Source: Amblyomma americanum
Lineage: Eukaryota > Arthropoda > Arachnida > Ixodida > Ixodidae
Reading direction: 5' to 3'
NCBI RefSeq assembly: GCF_052857255.1
Contig: NC_135504.1
Span: forward strand, 136,202,929 to 136,266,928
DNA: 64,000 bases
The notes below the pieces were generated by a model. It was not told the DNA's origin, made no database searches, and saw only the letters and a program-made list of their open reading frames with translations. Positions 22,750-34,605 of this stretch are shown piece after piece. Both the position numbers and the translations under genes were made by a program. Each line of letters begins with the position of its first letter. The first letter of the stretch is position 1.

Positions 22750-22991
22750 TGTGCTGCTGCCGGTGCTGTTGTTGTTGTTGTGCTGCTCCTTCTGCTGCTG
22801 TTGTGATGCTGCTGCTGTGCCGCTGCTGCTGTGCCGCTGCTGCTGTGCTGCTGCTGCTGCTGCTGTGCTGCTGCTGCTGTGCTGCTGCTGCTGCTGTGCT
22901 GCTGTGCTGCTGCTGTGCCGCTGCTGCTGCTGCTGTTGTTGTGCCGCTGCTGCTGCTGTGCTGCTGCTGCTGTGCTGCTGCTGTGCTGCTG

Positions 22992-23023
<32 letters not shown>

Positions 23024-23310
23024 TGCTGCTGCTGTGCTGCTGCTGCTGCTGTGCTGCTGCTGCTGTGCTGCTGTGCTGCTGCTGCTGCAGTTCTGCTGTG
23101 CTGCTGCTGCTGTGCTGGTGTGCTGCTGCTGTGCTGCTGCTGGTGCTGTTGTTGTTGTTGTGCTGCTCCTTCTGCTGCTGTTGTGATGCTGCTTCTGTGC
23201 CGCTGCTGCTGTGCTGCTGCTGCTGTGCTGCTCCTGCTGCTGTGCTGCTGCCGGTGCTGTTGTTGTTGTTGTTGTGCTGCTCCTTCTGCTGCTGTTGTGA
23301 TGCTGCTGCT
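22750..23310 (+). repeat. Alpha-module cluster, three members
   Basis: Cores near 22,786, 23,166 and 23,279. The same trio is at 26,960-27,530 and 34,040-34,605. Confidence 0.88.
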
Positions 23311-24629
23311 GTGCCGCTGCTGCTGCTGCTGCTGTGCTGCTGCTGTGCTGCTCTGCTGCTGCTGTGCCGCTGCTGTTGTTGTTCCGCTGCTTCTGCTGTG
23401 CTGCTGCTGCTGCTGCTGCTGCTGTTGTGCTGCTGCTGCTGCTGTGCTGCTGCTGGTTTGCTGCTGCTATGCTGCTGCTGCTGTGCTGCTGCTGTTGTGC
23501 TGATGCTGAGCTGCTGCTGCTGCTGCTAATGTGCTGCTGTTGCTGTGCTGCTTCTGCTGTGGTGCTGTGCTGCTGCTGCTGTGCTGCTGTGCCACTCCTG
23601 CTGTTGTTGTTGTTGTTGTGCTGCTGCTTCTGCTGCTGCTGTGCTGCTGCTGTGCTGCTCCTGCTGCTGCTGCTGTGGTGCTGCTGCTGCTGTGCTGCTA
23701 CTGCTGCTGCTGCTACTGTGCGGCTGCTGAGCTGCTGCTGCTGCTGTGCTGTTGCTGCTGTGCTGCTGCTGCTGCTGTGCTGCTGCTGTTGTGCTGCTGC
23801 TTTTGTGATGCTGCTGCTGTGCTGCTGCTGCTGTGCTGCTGTGCTGCTTCTGCTGCTGCTGTTGTGCTGCTGCTGCTGCTGTTGTGCTGCTGCTGTGCTG
23901 CTGCTGGGCTGCTGCTGCTGCTGTGCTGCTGCTGCTGTGCTGCTACTGCTGCTGCTGCTGCTGAGCTGCTGCTGTTGTGCTGCTGCTGCTGCTGTGCTGC
24001 TGCTGTTGTGATGCTGCTGCTGTGCCGCTGCTGCTGTGCTGCTGCTGCTGTGCTGCTGCTGTGCTGCTGCTGTTCTGCTGCTGCTGCTGTGCTGCTGCTG
24101 CTGAGCTGCTGCTGCTGTGCTGCTGCTGCTGCTGCTGTGCTGCTGCTGTTGTGCTGCTGCTGTGCTGCTGCTGTGCTGCTGCTGCTCTGCTGCTGTGCTG
24201 CTGCTGTGCTGCTTCTGCTGTGCTGCTGCTGCTGTGCTGCTGCTGCTGTGGTGCTGTGGTGCTGCTGTGCCGCTGCTGCTGCTGTTGTTGTTGTTGTTCC
24301 TCTGCTGCTGCTGTGCTGCTGCTGCTGTTGTGCTGCTGCTGCTGTGCTGCTGCTGCTGCTGTTGTGCTGCTGCTGTGCTGCTGCTGTGCTGCTCCTGCTG
24401 CTGCTGCTGTGCTGATGTGCTCCGGCTGCTGCTGTGCTGCTGCTGCTGCTGTTGTGCTGCTGCTGTTGTGCTGCTGCTGCTGTGCTGCTGCTGCTGTGCT
24501 ACTGTGCTGCTGTGCAGCTGCTGCGCTGCTGTTGCTGCTGCTGCTGTGCTGCTGCTGCTGCTGTTGTGCTGCTGCTGCTGTGATGCTGCTGCTGTGCTGC
24601 TGCTGTGCTGCTGTGCTGTGCTGCTGTGC

Positions 24630-24700
24630 TGCTGCTGGTGCTGTTGTTGTTGTTGTTGTTGTGCTGCTCCTTCTGGTGCTGTTGTGATGCTGCTGCTGTG
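24630..24700 (+). repeat. Solitary alpha module with CTTCTGGTGCTG variant
   Basis: CTCCTTCTGGTGCTGTTG replaces CTCCTTCTGCTGCTGTTG here. This single-base change was not seen in its copies at 28,801 and 35,927. Confidence 0.85.
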
Positions 24701-25261
24701 CCGATGCTGCTGTGCTGCTGCTGTGGCTGTGCTGCTGCTGCTGTGCTGCTGCTGTGCTGCTTCTGCTGCTGGTATGCAGCTGCTGCTGTGCTGCTGCTGC
24801 TGTGCTGCTGCTGCTGCAGCTGAGCTGCTGCTGCTGCTGAGCTGCTGCTGCTGTCCTGCTGCTGTTGTGCTGCTGCTGCTGCTGCTGCTGCTGTGCTGCT
24901 GCTGCTGTGCTGCTGCTGCTGCTGTGTTGCTGCTGCAGCTGAGCTGCTGCTGCTGCTGAGCTGCTGCTGCTGTGCTGCTGCTGCTGCTGTCCTGCTGCTG
25001 TTGTGCTGCTGCTGCTGCTGCTGTGCTGCTGTGCTGCTGCTGCTATGCTGCTGCTGCTGTGCTGCTGTGCCGCTGCTGCTGATGCTGTTGTTGTGCCGCT
25101 GCTGCTGCTGTGCTGCTGCTGTGCTGCTTCTGCTGTGCTGCTGTGCTGCTGCTGCTGCTGCTGTTGTTCTGCTGCTGCTGCTGTGCTGCTGCTGCTGTGC
25201 TACTGTGCTGCTGCTGTGTTGCTGCAGCTGTGCTGCTGCGCTGCTGATGCTGTTGTTGTTG

Positions 25262-25276
25262 TCGTCGTCGTCGTCG
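25262..25276 (+). repeat. (TCG)5 run in HOR D unit 2
   Basis: Copy of 21,065-21,079 at offset 4,197. The third, 7.1 kb copy (from 32,415) starts downstream of this element and so lacks it. Confidence 0.97.
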
Positions 25277-25517
25277 TTGTTGTTGTTGTGCTGCTGCTTC
25301 TGCTGTGCTGCTGCTGTGCTGCTCCTGCTGCTGTGCTGCTCCTGCTGCTGTGCTGCTGCTGCTGTGCTGCTGCTGCTGTGCTGCTGCTGTTGTGCTGCTG
25401 CTGCTGCTGTTTTGCTGCTGCTGTGCTGCTGCTACTGTGCTGCTGCTGCTGTGCTGCTGCTGTGCTGCTGTGCTGCTGCTGTGCTGCTTCTGCTGTGCTG
25501 CTGCTGTGCTGCTGCTG

Positions 25518-25549
<32 letters not shown>

Positions 25550-25624
25550 TGCTGCTGCTGTTGTGCTGCTGCTGCTGCTGTGCTGCTGTGCTGCTGCTGC
25601 TGCAGTTCTGCTGTGCTGCTGCTG

Positions 25625-26285
25625 CTGTGCTGCTGCTGGTGCTGTTGTTGTTGTGCTGCTCCTTCTGCTGCTGTTGTGATGCTGCTGCTGTGCCGCTGCT
25701 GCTGTGCTGCTGCTGCTGTGCTGCTCCTGCTGCTGTGCTGCTGTGCTGCTGCTGCTGTGCTGCTGCCGGTGCTGTTGTTGTTGTTGTGCTGCTCCTTCTG
25801 CTGCTGTTGTGATGCTGCTGCTGTGCCGCTGCTGCTGTGCTGCTGCTGCTGCTGTGCTGCTGCTGCTGCTGTGCTGCTACTGCTGTGCTGCTGCTGCTGC
25901 TGCTGTGCTGCTGTGCTGCTGCTGTTGTTGTGCCGCTCCTGCTGCTGTGCTGCTGCTGCTGTGCTGCTTCTGCTGTGCTGCTGCTGTGCTGCTGTGCTGC
26001 TGCTGCTGCTGTTGTGCTGCTGCTGCTGCTGTGCTGCTGCTGCTGTGCTGCTGTGCTGCTGCTGCTGCAGTTCTGCTGTGCTGCTGCTGCTGTGCTGCTG
26101 TGCTGCTGCTGGTGCTGTTGTTGTTGTGCTGCTCCTTCTGCTGCTGTTGTGATGCTCCTTCTGTGCCGCTGCTGCTGTGCTGCTGCTGCTGTGCTGCTCC
26201 TGCTGCTGTGCTGCTGCCGGTGCTGTTGTTGTTGTTGTTGTTGTTGTTGTTGTGCTGCTCCTTCTGCTGCTGTTGTGATGCTGCT
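25625..26285 (+). repeat. Alpha-module cluster, four members
   Basis: HOR D unit 2. The fourth member has a longer TTG run than its equivalent in unit 1. Confidence 0.88.
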
Positions 26286-26959
26286 GCTGTGCCGCTGCTG
26301 CTGTGCTGCTGCTGCTGTGCTGCTGCTGTGCTGTTGCTGTGCTGCTGCTGTGCTGCTGTGCTGCTGCTGTGCCGCTGCTGCTGCTGCTGTTGTTGTGCCG
26401 CTGCTGCTGCTGTGCTGCTGCTGCTGCTGCTGTTGTGCTGCTGCTGCTGTGCTGCTGCTGTTGTGCTGCTGCTGCTGGTGTGCTGCTGCTATGCTGCTGC
26501 TGTTGTGCTGCTGCTGTTGTGCTGCTGCTGATGCTGAGCTGCTGCTGCTGCTGCTGCTGTGCTGCTGTTGCTGTGCTGCTTCTGCTGTGGTGCTGTGCTG
26601 CTGCTGTTGTTGTTGTTGTTGTTGTGCTGCTGCTTCTGCTGCTGCTGTGCTGCTGCTGTGCTGCTCCCGCTGCTGCTGCTGTGCTGCTGTGGTGCTGCTG
26701 CTGCTGTGCTGCTACTGCTGCTGCTGCTACTGTGCGGCTGCTGAGCTGCTGCTGCTGCTGTGCTGCTGCTGTGCTGCTGCTGTTGTGCTGCTGCTTTTGT
26801 GATGCTGCTCCTGTGCTGCTGCTGCTGTGCTGCTGTGCTGCTTCTGCTGCTGCTGTGCTGCTGCTGCTGCTGCTGTTGTGCTGCTGCTGCTGCTGTTGTG
26901 CTGCTGCTGCGGCTGCGCTGCTGCTGCTGTGCTGCTGCTGCTGCTGTGCTGCTGCTGCT

Positions 26960-27200
26960 GTGCTGCTGCCGGTGCTGTTGTTGTTGTTGTGCTGCTCCTT
27001 CTGCTGCTGTTGTGATGCTGCTGCTGTGCCGCTGCTGCTGTGCCGCTGCTGCAGTGCTGCTGCTGCTGCTGTGCTGCTGCTGCTGTGCTGCTGCTGCTGC
27101 TGCTGTGCTGCTGTGCTGCTGCTGTGCCGCTGCTGCTGCTGCTGTTGTTGTGCCGCTGCTGCTGCTGTGCTGCTGCTGCTGTGCTGCTGCTGTGCTGCTG

Positions 27201-27232
<32 letters not shown>

Positions 27233-27530
27233 TGCTGCTGCTGCTGCTGCTGTGCTGCTGCTGCTGCTGTGCTGCTGCTGCTGTGCTGCTGTGCTGCTGC
27301 TGCTGCAGTTCTGCTGTGCTGCTGCTGCTGTGCTGGTGTGCTGCTGCTGTGCTGCTGCTGGTGCTGTTGTTGTTGTTGTGCTGCTCCTTCTGCTGCTGTT
27401 GTGATGCTGCTTCTGTGCCGCTGCTGCTGTGCTGCTGCTGCTGTGCTGCTCCTGCTGCTGTGCTGCTGCCGGTGCTGTTGTTGTTGTTGTTGTTGTGCTG
27501 CTCCTTCTGCTGCTGTTGTGATGCTGCTGC
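26960..27530 (+). repeat. Alpha-module cluster, three members
   Basis: Equivalent of 22,750-23,310. It contains a private GCTGCAGTGCTG word near 27,050. Confidence 0.88.
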
Positions 27531-30287
27531 TGTGCCGCTGCTGCTGCTGCTGCTGTGCTGCTGCTGTGCTGCTCTGCTGCTGCTGTGCCGCTGCTGTTGT
27601 TGTTCCGCTGCTTCTGCTGTGCTGCTGCTGCTGCTGCTGCTGTTGTGCTGATGCTGAGCTGCTGCTGCTGCTGCTAATGTGCTGCTGTTGCTGTGCTGCT
27701 TCTGCTGTGGTGCTGTGCTGCTGCTGCTGTGCTGCTGTGCCACTCCTGCTGTTGTTGTTGTTGTTGTGCTGCTGCTTCTGCTGCTGCTGTGCTGCTCCTG
27801 CTGCTGCTGCTGTGGTGCTGCTGCTGCTGTGCTGCTACTGCTGCTGGTGCTACTGTGCGGCTGCTGAGCTGCTGCTGCTGCTGTGCTGTTGCTGCTGTGC
27901 TGCTGCTGCTGTGCTGCTGCTGTTGTGCTGCTGCTTTTGTGATGCTGCTGCTGTGCTGCTGCTGCTGTGCTGCTGTGCTGCTTCTGCTGCTGCTGTTGTG
28001 CTGCTGCTGCTGCTGTTGTGCTGCTGCTGTGCTGCTGCTGGGCTGCTGCTGCTGCTGTGCTGCTGCTGCTGTGCTGCTACTGCTGCTGCTGCTGCTGAGC
28101 TGCTGCTGTTGTGCTGCTGCTGCTGCTGTGCTGCTGCTGTTGTGATGCTGCTGCTGTGCCGCTGCTGCTGTGCTGCTGCTGCTGTGCTGCTGCTGTGCTG
28201 CTGCTGTTCTGCTGCTGCTGCTGTGCTGCTGCTGCTGAGCTGCTGCTGCTGTGCTGCTGCTGCTGCTGTGCTGCTGCTGTTGTGCTGCTGCTGTGCTGCT
28301 GCTGTGCTGCTGCTGCTCTGCTGCTGTGCTGCTGCTGTGCTGCTTCTGCTGTGCTGCTGCTGCTGTGCTGCTGCTGCTGTGGTGCTGTGCTGCTGCTGTG
28401 CCGCTGCTGCTGCTGTTGTTGTTGTTGTTCCTCTGCTGCTGCTGTGCTGCTGCTGCTGTTGTGCTGCTGCTGCTGTGCTGCTGCTGCTGCTGTTGTGCTG
28501 CTGCTGTGCTGCTGCTGTGCTGCTCCTGCTGCTGCTGCTGTGCTGATGTGCTCCGGCTGCTGCTGTGCTGCTGCTGCTGCTGTTGTGCTGCTGCTGTTGT
28601 GCTGCTGCTGCTGCTGTGCTGCTGCTGCTGTGCTACTGTGCTGCTGTGCAGCTGCTGCGCTGCTGTTGCTGCTGCTGCTGTGCTGCTGCTGCTGCTGTTG
28701 TGCTGCTGCTGCTGTGATGCTGCTGCTGTGCTGCTGCTGTGCTGCTGTGCTGTGCTGCTGTGCTGCTGCTGGTGCTGTTGTTGTTGTTGTTGTTGTGCTG
28801 CTCCTTCTGCTGCTGTTGTGATGCTGCTGCTGTGCCGATGCTGCTGTGCTGCTGCTGTGGCTGTGCTGCTGCTGCTGCTGTGCTGCTGCTGTGCTGCTTC
28901 TGCTGCTGGTATGCAGCTGCTGCTGTGCTGCTGCTGCTGTGCTGCTGCTGCTGCAGCTGAGCTGCTGCTGCTGCTGAGCTGCTGCTGCTGTCCTGCTGCT
29001 GTTGTGCTGCTGCTGCTGCTGCTGCTGCTGTGCTGCTGCTGCTGTGCTGCTGCTGCTGCTGTGTTGCTGCTGCAGCTGAGCTGCTGCTGCTGCTGAGCTG
29101 CTGCTGCTGTGCTGCTGCTGCTGCTGTCCTGCTGCTGTTGTGCTGCTGCTGCTGCTGCTGCTGTGCTGCTGTGCTGCTGCTGCTATGCTGCTGCTGCTGT
29201 GCTGCTGTGCAGCTGCTGCTGTGCTGCTGCTGTGCTGCTGCTGTGCTGCTGTGCTGCTGCTGTGCCGATGCTGCTGCTGCTGCTGTTTTTGTTGTGCCGC
29301 TGCTGCTGCTGTGCTGCTGCTGCTGTTGTGCTGCTGCTGCTGCTGCTGTGCTGCTGCTGGTGTGCTGCTGCTATGCTGCTGCTGCTGTGCTGCTGCTGCT
29401 GATGTGCTGCTGCTGCTGTGCTGCTGCTGCTGTGCTGCTGCTGCTGCTGTGCTTCTGTGCTGCTCCTGCTGTTGTTGTTGTTGTTGTTGTGCTGCTGCTT
29501 CTGCTGCTGCTGTTGTGCTGCTGCTGCTGTTCTGCTGCTGTGCTGCTCCTGCTGCTGCTGCTTCTGCTGCTGCTGTTGTGCTGCTGCTGCTGTGCTGCTG
29601 CTGCTGCTGTTCTGCTGCTGTGCTGCTCCTGCTGCTGCTGCTGTGCTGCTGCTGTGCTGCTGCTGCTGCTGTGCTGCTGCTGCTGTGCTGCTACTGCTGC
29701 TGCTGCTGCTGTGCGGCTGCTGAGCTGCTACTGCTGCTGTGCTGCTGCTGCTGTGCTGCTGCTGCTGTGCTGCTGCTGCTGTGATGCTGCTGCTGTGCTG
29801 CTGCTGCTGCTGTGCTGCTGCTGTGCCGCCGCTGCTGCTGTGCTGCTGCTGTGCTGCTGCTGGTGCTGTGCTGGTGCTGTGCTGCTGCTGCTGTGCTGCT
29901 GCTGCTGTGTTGCTGCAGCTGTGCTGCTGCTGCTGCTGTTGTTGTTTTGTGCTGCTGTTGCTGCTGCTGTTGTGATGCTGCTGCTGTGCTGCTGCTGCTG
30001 CTGCTGATGTGCTGCTCCTGCTGCTGTGCTGCTGCTGCAGCTGTGCCGCTGCTGCTGTGCTGCTGCTGCTGCTCTTCTGCTGCTGCTGTGCTGCTGCTGA
30101 GCTGCTGCTGCTGTGCTGCTGCTGCTGTGCTGCTGTGCTGCTGCTGCTCTGCTGCTGTGCTGCTGCTGTGCTGCTGCTGTTGTTGTTGTGCCGCTGCTGC
30201 TGCTGTGCTGCTGCTGCTGTGCTGCTGCTGCTGTGCTGCTGCTGCTGAGCTGCTGCTGCTGCTGTTGTGCTGCTGTGCTGCTGCAGC

Positions 30288-30297
30288 TTGGTGGTTG
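30288..30297 (+). repeat. TTGGTGGTTG landmark (T subtype)
   Basis: The CpG of the C subtype is TG here. This derived state is shared with 37,420 and 42,208. Confidence 0.95.
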
Positions 30298-31475
30298 TGC
30301 TGCTGCTGGTGTGCTGCAGCTATGCTGCTGCTGCTGTGTTGCTGCTGCTGCTGTGCTGCTGCTGCTGTGCTGCTGCTGTTGTGCTGCTGCTGCTGCTGCT
30401 GTGCTGCTGCTGTTGTGCTGATGTGCTGCTGCTGTGCTGCTGCTGCTGCTGCTGCTGCTGCTGTGCTGCTGTTGCTGTGCTGCTTCTGCTGTGGTGCTGT
30501 GCTGCTGCTGCTGTGCTGCTGTGCTGCTCCTGTTGTTGTTGTTGTTGTTGTGCTGCTGCTTCTGCTGCTGCTGTTGTGCTGCTGCTGCTGTGCTGCTGCT
30601 GTGCTGCTCCTGCTGCTGCTGCTGTGCTGCTGTGGTGCTGCTGCTGCTGTGCTGCTACTGCTGCTACTGTGCGGCTGCTGAGCTGCTGCTGCTGTGCTGC
30701 TGCTGCTGTGCTGCTGCTGCTGCTGTGCTGCTGCTGCTGTTGTGCTGCTGCTGCTGCTGTGATGCTGCTGCTGTGCTGCTGCTGTGCCGCCGCTACTGCT
30801 GTGCTGCTGCTGCTGCTGTGCTGCTGTGCTGCTGCTGCTGCTGTGCTGCTGCTGCTGTTGTGCTGCTGCTGCTGCTGCTGCTGTGCTGCTGCTGCTGTGC
30901 TGCTACTGCTGCTGCTGCTGAGCTGCTGCTGCTCTGCTGCTGCTGTTGTGCTGCTGCTGCTGCTGTGCTGCTGCTGCTTCTGTTGCTGCTGCTGTTGTGA
31001 TGCTGGTGCTGTGCCGCTGCTGCTGTGCTGCTGCTGCTGTGCTGCTGCTGTTCTGCTGCTGCTGTTCTGCTGCTGCTGCTGAGCTGCTGCTGCTGTGCTG
31101 CTGCTGCTGTGCTGCTGCTGCTCTGCTGCTGAGCTGCTGCAGTGCTGCTTCTGCTGTGCTGCTGCTGCTGTGCTGCTGCTGTGCCGCTGCTGCTGCTGTT
31201 GTTGTTGTGCCGCTGCTGCTGCTGCTGTTGTGCTGCTGCTGTTGTGCTGCTGCTGCTGTGCTGCTGCTGCTGTGCTGCTGCTGCTGCTGAGCTGCTGCTG
31301 TTGTGATGCTGTGCTGCTGCTGTGCTGCTTTGCTGCTGCTGCGCTGCTGTGCTGCTCCTGTTGTTGTTGTTGTTGTTGTGCTGCTGCTGCTTCTGCTGCT
31401 GCTGTTGTGCTGCTGCTGCTGTGATGCTGCTGCTGTGCCGCTGCTGTGCTGCTCCTGCTGATGCTGCTGTGCTCC

Positions 31476-31508
<33 letters not shown>

Positions 31509-31551
31509 GCTGCTGCTGTTGTGCTGCTGCTGCTGCTGTGCTGCTGCTGCT

Positions 31552-31564
31552 GGGCCGGTACTGG
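31552..31564 (+). repeat. GGGCCGGTACTGG landmark
   Basis: In segment E, downstream of a run of about ten TTG triplets (from about 31,478). Confidence 0.95.
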
Positions 31565-32596
31565 TGCTGCTGCTGCTGTGCTGCTGTGCTGCTGCTGCTG
31601 TGCTACTGTGCTGTGCTGCTGCTGTTGTGCTTCTGCTGCTGCTGCTGCTGTTTTGCTGCTGCTGTGCTGCTGCTACTGTGCTGCTGCTGTGCTGCTGTGC
31701 TGCTGCTGTGCTGCTTCTGCTGTGCTGCTGCTGTGCTGCTCCTGCTGCTGCTGCTGTGCTGATGTGCTCCGGCTGCTGCTGTGCTGCTGCTGCTGTTGTG
31801 CTGCTGCTGTTGTGCTGCTGCTGCTGCTGCTGTGCTGCTGCTGCTGTGCTACTGTGCTGCTGTGCTGCTCCTGCGCTGCTGTTGCTGCTGCTGCTGTGCT
31901 GCTGCTGCTGCTGTTGTGCTGCTGCTGCTGCTGTGATGCTGCTGCTGTGCTGCTGCTGTGCTGTGCTGCTGTGCTGCTGCTGGTGCTGTTGTTGTTGTTG
32001 TTGTTGTGCTGCTCCTTCTGCTGCTGTTGTGATGCTGCTGCTGTGCCGATGCTGCTGTGCTGCTGTGGCTGTGCTGCTGCTGCTGTGCTGCTCCTGCTGC
32101 TGCGCTGGTGTGCTGCTGCTGCTGTGCTGCTGCTGTGCTGCTTCTGCTGCTGGTATGCAGCTGCTGCTGTGCTGCTGCTGCTGTGCTGCTGCTGCTGCTG
32201 CTGTGCTGCTGCTGCAGCTGAGCTGCTGCTGCTGCTGAGCTGCTGCTGCCGTGCTGCCGCTGCTGCTGCTGTCCTGCTGCTGTTGTGCTGCTGCTGCTGC
32301 TGCTGCTGTGCTGCTGCTGCTGTGCTGCTGCTGCTGCTGTGCTGCTGCTGCAGCTGAGCTGCTGCTGCTGAGCTGCTGCTGCTGCTGTGCTGCTGCTGCT
32401 GCGCTGCTGCTGTGCTGCTCCTGCTGCTGTGCTGCTGCTGCTGTGCTGCTGCTGCTGTGCTGCTGCTGTTGTGCTGCTGCTGCTGCTGTTTTGCTGCTGC
32501 TGTGCTGCTGCTACTGTGCTGCTGCTGCTGTGCTGCTGCTGTGCTGCTGTGCTGCTGCTGTGCTGCTTCTGCTGTGATGCTGCTGTGCTGCTGCTG

Positions 32597-32628
<32 letters not shown>

Positions 32629-32699
32629 TGCTGCTGCTGTTGTGCTGCTGCTGCTGCTGTGCTGCTGTGCTGCTGCTGCTGCAGTTCTGCTGTGCTGCT

Positions 32700-33360
32700 G
32701 CTGCTGTGCTGCTGCTGGTGCTGTTGTTGTTGTGCTGCTCCTTCTGCTGCTGTTGTGATGCTGCTGCTGTGCCGCTGCTGCTGTGCTGCTGCTGCTGTGC
32801 TGCTCCTGCTGCTGTGCTGCTGTGCTGCTGCTGCTGTGCTGCTGCCGGTGCTGTTGTTGTTGTTGTGCTGCTCCTTCTGCTGCTGTTGTGATGCTGCTGC
32901 TGTGCCGCTGCTGCTGTGCTGCTGCTGCTGCTGTGCTGCTGCTGCTGCTGTGCTGCTACTGCTGTGCTGCTGCTGCTGCTGCTGTGCTGCTGTGCTGCTG
33001 CTGTTGTTGTGCCGCTCCTGCTGCTGTGCTGCTGCTGCTGTGCTGCTTCTGCTGTGCTGCTGCTGTGCTGCTGTGCTGCTGCTGCTGCTGTTGTGCTGCT
33101 GCTGCTGCTGTGCTGCTGCTGCTGTGCTGCTGTGCTGCTGCTGCTGCAGTTCTGCTGTGCTGCTGCTGCTGTGCTGCTGTGCTGCTGCTGGTGCTGTTGT
33201 TGTTGTGCTGCTCCTTCTGCTGCTGTTGTGATGCTCCTTCTGTGCCGCTGCTGCTGTGCTGCTGCTGCTGTGCTGCTCCTGCTGCTGTGCTGCTGCCGGT
33301 GCTGTTGTTGTTGTTGTTGTTGTTGTGCTGCTCCTTCTGCTGCTGTTGTGATGCTGCTGC
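32700..33360 (+). repeat. Alpha-module cluster, four members
   Basis: Copy of 25,625-26,285 at offset 7,074-7,079, with TTG-run changes in the last member. Confidence 0.88.
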
Positions 33361-34039
33361 TGTGCCGCTGCTGCTGTGCTGCTGCTGCTGTGCTGCTGCT
33401 GTGCTGTTGCTGTGCTGCTGCTGTGCTGCTGTGCTGCTGCTGTGCCGCTGCTGCTGCTGCTGTTGTTGTGCCGCTGCTGCTGCTGTGCTGCTGCTGCTGC
33501 TGCTGTTGTGCTGCTGCTGCTGTGCTGCTGCTGTTGTGCTGCTGCTGCTGGTGTGCTGCTGCTATGCTGCTGCTGTTGTGCTGCTGCTGTTGTGCTGCTG
33601 CTGATGCTGAGCTGCTGCTGCTGCTGCTGCTGCTGCTGTGCTGCTGTTGCTGTGCTGCTTCTGCTGTGGTGCTGTGCTGCTGCTGTTGTTGTTGTTGTTG
33701 TTGTGCTGCTGCTTCTGCTGCTGCTGTGCTGCTGCTGTGCTGCTCCCACTGCTGCTGCTGTGCTGCTGTGGTGCTGCTGCTGCTGTGCTGCTACTGCTGC
33801 TGCTGCTACTGTGCGGCTGCTGAGCTGCTGCTGCTGCTGTGCTGCTGCTGTGCTGCTGCTGTTGTGCTGCTGCTTTTGTGATGCTGCTCCTGTGCTGCTG
33901 CTGCTGTGCTGCTGTACTGCTTCTGCTGCTGCTGTGCTGCTGCTGCTGCTGCTGTTGTGCTGCTGCTGCTGCTGTTGTGCTGCTGCTGCGGCTGCGCTGC
34001 TGCTGCTGTGCTGCTGCTGCTGCTGTGCTGCTGCTGCTG

Positions 34040-34279
34040 TGCTGCTGCCGGTGCTGTTGTTGTTGTTGTGCTGCTCCTTCTGCTGCTGTTGTGATGCTGC
34101 TGCTGTGCCGCTGCTGCTGTGCCGCTGCTGCTGTGCTGCTGCTGCTGCTGCTGTGCTGCTGCTGCTGTGCTGCTGCTGCTGCTGTGCTGCTGTGCTGCTG
34201 CTGTGCCGCTGCTGCTGCTGCTGTTGTTGTGCCGCTGCTGCTGCTGTGCTGCTGCTGCTGTGCTGCTGCTGTGCTGCTG

Positions 34280-34311
<32 letters not shown>

Positions 34312-34605
34312 TGCTGCTGCTGCTGCTGCTGTGCTGCTGCTGCTGCTGTGCTGCTGCTGCTGTGCTGCTGTGCTGCTGCTGCTGCAGTTCTGCTGTGCTG
34401 CTGCTGCTGTGCTGGTGTGCTGCTGCTGTGCTGCTGCTGGTGCTGTTGTTGTTGTTGTGCTGCTCCTTCTGCTGCTGTTGTGATGCTGCTTCTGTGCCGC
34501 TGCTGCTGTGCTGCTGCTGCTGTGCTGCTCCTGCTGCTGTGCTGCTGCCGGTGCTGTTGTTGTTGTTGTTGTGCTGCTCCTTCTGCTGCTGTTGTGATGC
34601 TGCTG
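34040..34605 (+). repeat. Alpha-module cluster, three members
   Basis: Copy of 26,960-27,530 at offset about 7,079. Confidence 0.88.

Larger units (their letters stand above)
20866..25068 (+). repeat. HOR D, unit 1 (about 4.2 kb)
   Basis: Starts at GCCGCTGCTGCTGATG and ends where the same word starts again at 25,069, so the unit is 4,203 bp. Contents in order: TCG run (21,065), alpha cluster (21,440-22,080), CGGCTGCG (about 22,700), alpha cluster (22,750-23,310), GTGCCACTCC (about 23,590), GCTCCGG (about 24,419), solitary alpha (about 24,666), TATGCAGC, GCAGCTGAGC and CTATGC. No coding signal is visible. Confidence 0.85.
25069..29205 (+). repeat. HOR D, unit 2 (about 4.1 kb)
   Basis: Repeats unit 1 with offset 4,197 at the TCG run (25,262), 4,189 near 25,837, 4,209-4,212 near 26,760-27,040, then 4,134-4,137 from 28,111 on. 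The drop marks a loss of about 60-75 bp near 27,640: the stretch with GGTTTGCTGCTGCTATG present at about 23,455 in unit 1 is missing here. From about 25,335 the same sequence starts a larger 7.1 kb repeat. Confidence 0.85.
29206..32400 (+). repeat. Segment E: HOR A-like stretch joined to HOR D
   Basis: Downstream of HOR D unit 2 the order becomes that of HOR A: CTGTTTTTG (about 29,286), GTGCCGCCGC, TTGGTGGTTG (30,288), GGGCCGGTAC (31,552), GCTCCGG (about 31,767), solitary alpha (about 32,011), GCCGTGCTGCCG (about 32,248), then the GCTGCGCTGCTGCTG join word (about 32,399). It corresponds to about 3,900-6,250 and 8,450-9,050 of HOR A copy 1 but lacks the alpha cluster between them. Together with HOR D it makes the 7.1 kb compound unit. 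Confidence 0.78.
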
